From positions 62,001 to 126,000 of the forward strand of contig NC_052110.1 in the NCBI RefSeq assembly GCF_012273895.1: 64,000 bases of DNA, in the 5' to 3' direction. The notes beneath the pieces were generated by a model, which saw only the letters and a list, made by a program, of their open reading frames with translations, did not search any database and had not been told where the DNA came from. The position numbers and the translations under genes are program-made. Shown here piece by piece: positions 37,001-45,614 of the stretch. Numbering within the stretch: position 1 is the first letter of the stretch; the number at the start of each line of letters is the position of its first letter. The stretch is from Zerene cesonia. Its lineage: Eukaryota; Arthropoda; Insecta; Lepidoptera; Pieridae.

Positions 37001-39415
37001 TGCCGGATGCAGCTAGTAATATATATATTAGTAGTATGGGCAAATAAATGTATCATTATTATGCCATGCTACGTCTTATTATAGTTTAATGTTTATAGTT
37101 TATATTTGCCTGCTTCAAATGGAGTTTACGTTCATAATAAAATCTATACAAATACAACACGTGCACAGATTATAAAGTTGTGTAAGTTTCCAACGCCGAT
37201 CTCCCGTATGGTTGTGTAATTGAGCATCAATAAGTAGCGCATAAAAGGTAACAGATCGAGTGTGGGACAACAATCGGGCGCCTCCTCGTACGCACGGCCG
37301 CGGCTGTCTGTATCTCTGTGCTCGCCCAGGCTCCAGAGTGCAGGTAGCAGTGCCTAGTTCGCAGCTTATGAAAGCGCTGCCGCTTTTTGCACATCGTGGT
37401 TCCCGCGCGTTTGCGTAATGGCACGAGGCGAAATTTATGCTTGCTGCAGTTCATTTAGAGCAGGTGAAACCGATATCAATAATGGATAATAAATCTTAGT
37501 CATATAATAGACGAATTCTTTTACCTTTTGAGCCCACGCCATAATTGATTACATAAAATTGTTAAAGAGAAGCGACTATAGATTGAAGTCTAAATAGTTT
37601 GAGAACTTTCTGAAAGCTGGGCATCTGCGTTTGAGCTTAGGTATAAATTATTATTCTTACAAGGCCACACCGTTGGCTGTGTAATTTGCCTCTCATTATA
37701 CTAAATACATGGTGACCTTTAAGTGCTTTGAAATTAGATTTACTTAATGATAATTTAATCGACATCCTTCCCAAACACAGTAAAATCATTTAATTTTGTT
37801 ATAATTGCAATTTAAATAACCAAAGCATTGTTATTATTATAACAACGGTATACTTAGTCCATACTTTTAATGGCTATTTACGGTTTGTTTTCTCAAGCCT
37901 AAAATTCTTGCGAACTTAGTTCGATACCATAACAAACAGGGGATGACGAGGTGTAGGTAAACCGTAAAGGAGCTGTCACAACTTGCGATGAATAGCGTGC
38001 CGCGAGCTGCCTTGTCCTCGGCGCAGTCTCATCTGCTATTTGAAAATAAAAAAAGCAAAGGTCACTTTGAAGAGTGGCCTTTGCTTTTTCGCCATAAATG
38101 TTAATAATGCAAACTTTCAAAATGCATCCATCATTAAATTTACGCAACAAATTACATGTACTACTTTTTATAGCTGAGACGAATCTTTATGCGGTGCTAA
38201 CTTTAAAGTTTCAACCACACAGCTCGCGTTCCGTAGGTAGGGAGATAATAGCAACTAAGCCATTAAATACTCTATAAAACGTACTTTTTAAAATTTAGTT
38301 TAACTGTCTACTGAAAATACTAGGTCGATAAATGCTAGTAAGTTCTGTTACATACCGGTTTCATAGGAAATGTTAATGGCGTTCCATTGCTGCGGAGGTG
38401 CTGCGCGTGACCCTCGACCTTACCGAATACTTAACGGGTTCTTGCGCGATACTCACTCATGCACTTTGATCGTCTCACTCACCTCAACCTACATAAATTA
38501 GGCGTCAATGAGCGTATGCTTTACAGAAAAGGACATGCTCACGCGCTCCTAATTTCTGCTTACAGCGTGTTCACAAACCAAAATGCATTTACATTTTTTT
38601 TGTTTATGTCCTTAATACATGGATGGATGAATATGGATATGGATGGATAGAATTGAATATTGCAATTCCGTCATTTAAAGGTTTTATTTGATCGACTTTC
38701 ATTGTTCAAAATCACTTTGCACTTTTATCATTAAAACTTTGAAGCTGCATAGAACACAATTTCAGGCACGTTGTTGTATTTTGGTGGTGGCTATGTTATT
38801 TAGTGGTGTAGCATGTGGTGCAGTGTAGTGAGTGTGTACAGCGGTGTGTATGTGTGTGCAGGAAACGGGCGAGGAGCAGGCGCGCGAGAAACGCAAGCTG
38901 GAGGGAGTCACGCAGGCCAAGTTCGGTGTCAAGAACGCAGTCCTTGGGTTCGTCTTTGGCGTGAGTATCCATCTCCCCTCACCGTACACCGATCAGGTCA
39001 TCTTAACGGCATCTTCTCTGAGTAATGGATGATTCTTTTGTAGAAAATCAACTCGCTGATCGACGCGAAGACTCGCCTCGTGGAAAATTTAGACAAGAAA
39101 AATATCGAGCTGAACAAACAGTACGGGATTGAAGCCCCTCAGAACGGGCTCGCTTCCTTAACCAGCGTCGTGGGACAAGTGATCGGACCGAAACTGCAGT
39201 TCCTCGCTCCCAAGCTGCAGGCTGCGTCGGGTCTACTGGGCGGGCTGTCGTCGGGCTCTAGCGGTAGCTCGGGCGGCGGCTCCGGCTCGGGCTCCGGCCT
39301 CGGCTCCATCCTGTCGCTCGTGACGTCCCTGTCAGGCTCTTCATCCGGCGGCGGCGCGGGTGTCTCCGTCGGCGGTACTGTCGAGACCATAGACTCTGAT
39401 GAGGACGACTCGTGA
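34029..39415 (+). CDS. Gene A: secreted Gly/Ser-rich precursor, unnamed
   Basis: Three exons joined in phase 0: 34029-34145, 38862-38960 and 39044-39415 (195 codons plus TGA). Donors are GTAAGT and GTGAGT; acceptors end GTGCAG and TTGTAG. Residues 1-22 form a clear signal peptide (hydrophobic VCLLLLALLAAAA). Two furin-type sites follow, RVRR (24-27) and REKR (47-50), bracketing an acidic spacer. The rest has an amphipathic block (KFGVKNAVLGFVFGKINSL, 59-77), a charged stretch, then SLTSVVGQVIGP and a long Gly-Ser run (roughly 131-180), closing with an acidic tail ETIDSDEDDS. I do not recognise the family; a cuticle, silk-like or secreted peptide-precursor role is only a guess. The first intron is 4.7 kb and could hide further exons. 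It heads the cluster with genes B and C. Confidence 0.75.
36853..37020 (+). repeat. Interspersed repeat inside gene A intron 1
   Basis: Contains ATATATAAAATTCTCGTGTC, CCGAAACGGCTTGACCGATT, TTGATGAAATTTTTTGTGC and ends GCCGGATGCAGCTAGTAA. The TATAAAATTCTCGTGTC start and CTAG end are typical of a dispersed insect family. It sits in the sense direction of the intron. Confidence 0.55.
38050..38089. other. 17-bp hairpin with one wobble pair, in gene A intron 1
   Basis: Arm 38050-38066 (AAAAAGCAAAGGTCACT) pairs with 38073-38089 through a TTGAAG loop; the only imperfection is one G-U-type position. It lies about 770 bases upstream of exon 2 of gene A. No function can be assigned. Confidence 0.7.
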
Positions 39416-42257
39416 TCTGTACATTACTGCTTAGCTGCGACTCCGCGGCGCCCGGTGACGCGCCGTCTCATTAACGAGCTTTTCAAGTAGCGTGTAGTAA
39501 TTGCCGTATGACGTCCAACAATCACGGTGATCGGTTTAATCAAATGAAACAATATTATATTATGTACAATAGTTTGTAGAAGTACCCAACTACTAGTAAT
39601 GTGCTGACGCATAGTGCGTGCGTTTGTGATATTTGTTTAACTTTTTATATTTTTGGAACCGTATCGTAATCGTATCAGATATCGGTTAGCTCGTGTCGAG
39701 TTGGTTGTTGCACGTCGTCTCTGCGCCCGCGTCGCCGCGCGCGGCGGCCGCCGGTCGCGCCGCCTGTACAGTCCGCGTCGCGCCACACCCTGTATTTATA
39801 ATGTAAATAGTGTTAGGTGAGTTTGGTGATAAATATAATATATGTTATTTTTGTATTTGTTTGTTTTTTTGCACTGCATGTGTTGCACCATAACTATTTG
39901 TGTTTATTGTTTTCACTAAAGTAAGTAAGAGAGGAGCACGCTTGTAGATAACTTTCTTTGTAGTTGTGTTTTCCCCGTATTTTGTATTTACAGCTATTGT
40001 GATTCGTCACGCGCTCTTATAAAAAATGTATATAATATGAGTCATACTTATATAAGTACGAGATTTTTTTACAATTGAATTTGAAAGTCCATCCTTAACA
40101 TATTAAAGCTAGTCACCTTAGCGATATTTATTTTATGAAGTTTTTGTAATGACAGAGTATGTAATTGGTATTAGTGAAGTGTAATGGTTGCATCAGGGCG
40201 GCCTCCGCGGCGAAGGTGACCCGCTCTCGGGCGTCTTAGGCAGTCGGCGGCTAGCACCCATCTCACAATTTGATGATCATGATCTTACAATCATGTTCAG
40301 CAAGCTGAATTTGTATGACAACGATCAGGCTAAATATATAAAAATTTATAATTAAGTACTTCGAAGCGTGCATGGACGGTTATGCACCAGTTAGTTTTCA
40401 TACAGTGTTTTACAAAATAAATAACGATTTGATTGGTTCAGTAATAACTAGCATAAATACATATGCTTCAATGAAATAGGTATAAACTGCTGTTTTTGAG
40501 AAATGTTAGATATTTCACAATAACATGACATTGTTTGTATATAAATCTAGATAGAAAACAGTGTGAGTAAATTTCCAATTTGAAATGGAGGTCAACGATC
40601 GCGGCATATGTCGTAAAAAATATGTGCAACTCGAGTGACCTTCCCCACGCACGCGAGCTCGTTGCGCGCTGCCCGCTGCCCGCTGCCCGCTGTCCGCTGC
40701 CCGCTGCCCGCTGCCCGCTGCCCGCTGCCCGTGTATCGCGGGCCGGCAGCCGGCCGCGCCAGCGTAACATCGCAGCAATGCAATGTGCTCCCTTCCCTAT
40801 TGCCGTCAACGGGGATGGTCTGTCGCAGATATCTGATCGCGATGTAAATATTGACGATATACCGCTAACCTTACAATGTATACTTCGTAAATGTTTTGTA
40901 GTTGAATATTGCCTACCTCGTACAAGAAAACATATACTGCTACATACTGCTTGCATATGAATAGTTATTTGTACATTTTAAATATATCTGCTATAAAAAC
41001 TACGCAATATTTATACGTCAATTTGTGTAAAATAATAAAATATCGTATATTAATATTAGTTAGTCTGTTCTGAGAGTTGAAATAATAAGAGTTTAAATAA
41101 AAAAAAATGAAAAGTTGACTTTGTTCCACTGAATAAAGAACAATATAGCCTCATTATTATTTTATTGATTTTAGTTTAGAGGAACCTGTTAATAAAAGTA
41201 GGGGGTAAACTGTACATCAAATTACTTCTGTAGATAAATTAAATCATATTTTTACCATTCTCCTCTCAGGAATGGAAACATTTTCTTGCATGACGGTAGC
41301 CTAATGTTAAGTAGTGACCTATAATATAAGTGTATAATCCACTGAAGAGCCTGTAGTCAGTAGCGCGGCGCACCGCATCTCTGTCGCCAGTCACAGCGTA
41401 CGTCCATCTTACAACAATGCTCACTCACTCATCCACGATCGTTACCTTTGAATCATCACCTCACTTCATCTAATTTACCCTGTAGTATGATCATTTAAAT
41501 AGTTATGTAGCATTCGATTCTAAAACTGTAGCAAGTACATTTTGTTTTCAAATGTTCGGGGTGACGCGACCGCATTCGAGCAAGCGCGTTCAAGTGACAC
41601 GAAGGAAGTTAGGTAGAATTGGAAAAGAAGCGCGAGTGAACTAAGTGTGTTCTGTGTTTGCCGACGTGACGTCTTGCTAAAATGGTACGTGATACGACTG
41701 GGAGTCTTTTCCTGAAATAAAGAAATAAAAAATATAGATATCTTAGAAAGAAGAGGAATGAATTAGTATACCAAGCAAATTTCTTAGAATTTCAACTCTC
41801 TAAATCAAACGAAGAACTTTCAACTATGAACGAGAACAAAATATTTAGGACGCAATGACTTCTTCAATACCTAACAGTTGAGTATATAATATTTTGATTT
41901 ATAATTTTAACCAAAATTCCAATAAGCACCATTCTACGAAGGGTTTGCAATAATGTAGGAAAGCGGTAGCTTTATGATTCCGGTCAAAATCTGTTACTGT
42001 TTTTGTTATAACAGTAAGTGAAAGTTTTATTTGTAGACCTTAACAAATTAGCAGCCACCAAAAATTTAGTTATATTTCAAAATAGTAACACACACTAACT
42101 AGCCCTAACTGGGGTGACACGTTGATCTCACACTTTTTCGCATATAAAAGAAAGACATCACATATACATACGTAGTACACACACACATACACACCAAGCG
42201 GAAGCGACACGCGCCACGGACGCTTGCGCGTAGCTCCAACGGGATGTTGTGTCGCAG
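39416..42257. other. 3' region of gene A and spacer to gene B
   Basis: After the gene A stop the DNA carries a CpG-rich patch (39720-39790), probably in the 3' untranslated region. Candidate AATAAA signals occur, for example at 40416-40421, but none is decisive. A 7-base minisatellite lies at 40667-40729. Near 41560-41684 the composition becomes more balanced and ends in ATG followed at once by a GTACGT donor, a candidate first exon of gene B. I see no other coding region. Confidence 0.45.
40667..40729. repeat. Minisatellite, nine 7-base units
   Basis: Nine head-to-tail copies of CGCTGCC, one with a single change (CGCTGTC). Because 7 is not a multiple of 3, the array reads as a repeating pattern in every frame, which produces misleading long frames on both strands around 40468-40960. 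Confidence 0.85.
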
Positions 42258-43039
42258 ACTGGCGTTATGTCGCCGCGCCGCCTGCTCAGCACGGCTCGCA
42301 GCACGGCGCGCAGCACGGCGCGCAGCACGACGCGCAGCACAGCGCCCAGTACGGCGCCCAGTACGGCGCCCCGCGAGAGCCGCTCGCGGGCTACGAGGCT
42401 GCAGCGCCAGGCGAGCCCGAAGCCTACGGACGATATACCAGTGTTCGACCGGAACAAGGTCAGCCTGGACTTCCCTGGGAACCTGTTTGGACCGTCCGTG
42501 TCGCTCCTTATCAAGACCACTAAGATCATCGGAGACGTTATCCAGGTAAACCTTTTAGATGCACTTACTATTTCAGTGTAAGTTTATTTAAGTTGTTCCG
42601 TATCGTGATTTTTAAAAATATAAAGAACATTAAACACAATATTTAAGGGGGCTCGCGTACAGGCAATGTTCTAGGGGAACCCCCTTATATATTTACGTTG
42701 AAATGTGTGGGAAAATTTCAACTCTCAAAACTCAGGTCGGGCCGACAGACAGACAGGCAGACGTACGGTCGGACCGCGAAGTGCTAGTAATAGGAACTTT
42801 AGCAATGAAATATATGGAAAAACAAGATGCATTTCAAAGCTAAGCCTACATTACATATTATGTTTCAGAACTCAGCGGTACGGTATCAGACCTTCCTACG
42901 CCTGTTCCGGCCGCTGTTCCGCGGGCCCTTCGAAATCAAGGGCCTGGACCCGCCGACCACCACCACGACCACCACCACCACAACCACTACGACTACAGCT
43001 GCACCGCCATCTTCAGACAATGAGATACGTCGTAGATAA
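42258..43039 (+). CDS. Gene B: Thr-rich secreted-type protein, 5' end uncertain
   Basis: Two exons joined in phase 0: 42258-42545 and 42869-43039 (stop TAA). Donor CAG|GTAAAC and acceptor TTTCAG are good. The first exon opens with a tetrapeptide repeat (STAR/STAP, seven units), then basic RESRSRATR with furin-like RXXR, then IPVFDRNKVSLDFPGNLFGP and an amphipathic stretch VSLLIKTTKIIGDVIQ. Exon 2 adds a basic hydrophobic block (RYQTFLRLFRPLFRGPFE), fourteen threonines and a short tail ending RRR. An in-frame TAG at 42231 limits the exon's 5' reach. A likely upstream exon ends in ATG at 41682-41684; ATG 42267 is an alternative start. No signal peptide is visible, so an exon may be missing. The amphipathic part resembles gene C. 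Family unknown. Confidence 0.6.
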
Positions 43040-44322
43040 AATTTAATATCTACTACGTACTTAATTTTAGCCCGTAATACATAAACAGTATAAACGGGAT
43101 TGAAACTAAATTTTACTGTAGCGAATATAATATAGCGCAGTAATAGGAGCTTCCATATGATTCGTATAAAAACCTTAATTAAGCAGAACAAAATCCATAG
43201 AATTGAAGCATATTCATATTCATTGTACAACACGTGACGAAAAGCATATAAAACATATTTTACAAAAAAATGTTGTGACCGTCTTTGAGAAATTTTTAAG
43301 AGAGAGAGAGAGAGTTTTCTATAACACAATCCAGTCATAAGATTAAAAAAAAGATTCACTAGAAAATTTCCGGGAGTATTAAAAATTACTCTTTCAATAC
43401 ATTTTAGGAGCTCTTTTCCATAACTACGTATGAAGTCAATTAGTATTAAAACTTACAAGCATAGGTAAAGCTTCGTATTATATTTGTCTTCAAAGTATTC
43501 GTATTAAGTAGTTGTATGAAATAATCAAACAGTTTGAATAGTTTAATTTTGGGAACTAGTCTTTTGTCTTTTAATAACATTATACAATGAAACGGACACA
43601 ATTATTGCAAATTTCTTATTCACAAGATTGATGCCGTGAACTTATCAGGGGCTTGTTATGTAAAATAGCACGGGATTTAACGACAGTCGAACATTTTTAC
43701 ACTCTACTCGTTTTCCTTTTAGTTACTTGAAATATAAGGGACATCGTCTTAGGGAAATACAGACCTTCAGATTTTTTTTTTAAAGTCGCTGTCGAAATGC
43801 GCACTCTCAATGTTTATGTAGTAAGAGAAACTTCTTACAACGAGGTTTCGTAGAATAACCACCGCTCTAAAAAAAAAAATTATTTAAGGATTAGATTTAC
43901 TTGATACCAAATTTAGAAATTATCGATCATGATTTTGGGATACTTTTGATAAGTAACGAAATAATTAACAAATATAATTTTTAACCAAAAATAATTTGTT
44001 TTATTCATCATCCGTCTTAACCCTGACGGCTGACCACATCCTTTCGATCCTCTACTGATTTACTCCTAGCAAGTTTAACTGGCTTAACGACCGCTTACAT
44101 TTATTTTAATAGAGAGAAGAGAGAATGAGTTGAGAATCAATTAATTACTGTTTTTTTTTTTTCTTTTTTTTTTTTTTTTTCATAAAATTAATTTGTAGTA
44201 TGCTCGAACTTCAACATTTTGAGTTCTGTCCCTGTGAAAAGGAACATGCTATTACTTCGTCAACATTTAGGGCATGTCTATGCAATTAAAAATAAAAATG
44301 AATAGGGTACATCATTAAGCAT

Positions 44323-44612
44323 AAGGTTAGGTTGTGGGTAACATTAGGTTTTGGGTTAGGTTAGGTTTTGGGTTTGCTTAAAACGGTGAAGGAAAACATC
44401 GTGAGGAAACCGGCATGTCCATGAATCAAAAAGTTCGACTACATGTGACATCTGCCAACCCGCACTTGGCCAGCGTGATGGACTATGGCCTGAACCCTCA
44501 TAGGAGGCCTGTGTCCCAGCAGTGGGAACATATGTGGGCTGTTGATGATGATGAAGATGAGGTTTTGGGTTAGGTTAGGTTTTGGGTTAGGTTAGGTTTT
44601 GGGTTAGGTTAG
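44323..44612 (+). repeat. TTAGG-like tandem repeat interrupted by another element
   Basis: Units of about 17 bases, GGTTTTGGGTTAGGTTA, are repeated at 44323-44374 and again from 44560 up to the gap edge at 44612. They are made of TTAGG and TTTTGGG words; TTAGG is the canonical telomere repeat of insects including Lepidoptera. The array runs into the assembly gap, which suggests it continues there and caused the break. Confidence 0.7.
44375..44560 (+). mobile_element. 3' tail of a non-LTR retrotransposon (RTE-like)
   Basis: Contains AAAACGGTGAAGGAAAACAT, CGTGAGGAAACCGGCATG, ATGGACTATGGCCTGAACCC, TGTCCCAGCAGTGGGAACAT and ends in a GATGATGATGAAGATGA microsatellite. This string of motifs is the familiar 3' terminus of LINE elements in Lepidoptera; the RTE label is from general knowledge. 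It sits inside the TTAGG-like array, so insertion into that array is the simplest reading. Confidence 0.55.
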
Positions 44613-45612
44613 NNNNNNNNNNNNNNNNNNNNNNNNNNNNNNNNNNNNNNNNNNNNNNNNNNNNNNNNNNNNNNNNNNNNNNNNNNNNNNNNNNNNNNNN
44701 NNNNNNNNNNNNNNNNNNNNNNNNNNNNNNNNNNNNNNNNNNNNNNNNNNNNNNNNNNNNNNNNNNNNNNNNNNNNNNNNNNNNNNNNNNNNNNNNNNNN
44801 NNNNNNNNNNNNNNNNNNNNNNNNNNNNNNNNNNNNNNNNNNNNNNNNNNNNNNNNNNNNNNNNNNNNNNNNNNNNNNNNNNNNNNNNNNNNNNNNNNNN
44901 NNNNNNNNNNNNNNNNNNNNNNNNNNNNNNNNNNNNNNNNNNNNNNNNNNNNNNNNNNNNNNNNNNNNNNNNNNNNNNNNNNNNNNNNNNNNNNNNNNNN
45001 NNNNNNNNNNNNNNNNNNNNNNNNNNNNNNNNNNNNNNNNNNNNNNNNNNNNNNNNNNNNNNNNNNNNNNNNNNNNNNNNNNNNNNNNNNNNNNNNNNNN
45101 NNNNNNNNNNNNNNNNNNNNNNNNNNNNNNNNNNNNNNNNNNNNNNNNNNNNNNNNNNNNNNNNNNNNNNNNNNNNNNNNNNNNNNNNNNNNNNNNNNNN
45201 NNNNNNNNNNNNNNNNNNNNNNNNNNNNNNNNNNNNNNNNNNNNNNNNNNNNNNNNNNNNNNNNNNNNNNNNNNNNNNNNNNNNNNNNNNNNNNNNNNNN
45301 NNNNNNNNNNNNNNNNNNNNNNNNNNNNNNNNNNNNNNNNNNNNNNNNNNNNNNNNNNNNNNNNNNNNNNNNNNNNNNNNNNNNNNNNNNNNNNNNNNNN
45401 NNNNNNNNNNNNNNNNNNNNNNNNNNNNNNNNNNNNNNNNNNNNNNNNNNNNNNNNNNNNNNNNNNNNNNNNNNNNNNNNNNNNNNNNNNNNNNNNNNNN
45501 NNNNNNNNNNNNNNNNNNNNNNNNNNNNNNNNNNNNNNNNNNNNNNNNNNNNNNNNNNNNNNNNNNNNNNNNNNNNNNNNNNNNNNNNNNNNNNNNNNNN
45601 NNNNNNNNNNNN
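44613..45612. other. Assembly gap, 1000 N, removes the 5' part of gene C
   Basis: Exactly 1000 undetermined bases between a TTAGG-like array and an exon of gene C. The signal peptide and promoter of gene C probably lie here or just upstream; the true size is unknown. Confidence 0.95.
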
Positions 45613-45614
45613 AG

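Larger units (their letters stand above)
43040..44612. other. Spacer between genes B and C; no gene seen
   Basis: AT-rich DNA with a GA microsatellite at 43296-43313, a poly-T tract at 44152-44180 and, from 44323, TTAGG-like tandem repeats with a LINE-type tail. The long minus-strand frame that overlaps exon 2 of gene B is a shadow of the threonine-coding repeat. Confidence 0.55.

Noticed and set aside
40468..40960. Overlapping long frames on both strands near 40.7 kb
   Set aside because: They are produced by the 7-base minisatellite and have no protein-like sequence outside it.
42224..42523. Alternative frame of gene B exon 1 reading QHGA/QYGA repeats
   Set aside because: It hits a stop before the donor at 42546, its between-unit changes are mostly replacing, and it does not join to exon 2.
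42886..43359. 157-codon minus-strand frame with poly-Val
   Set aside because: It is the antisense shadow of the threonine tract in gene B exon 2.
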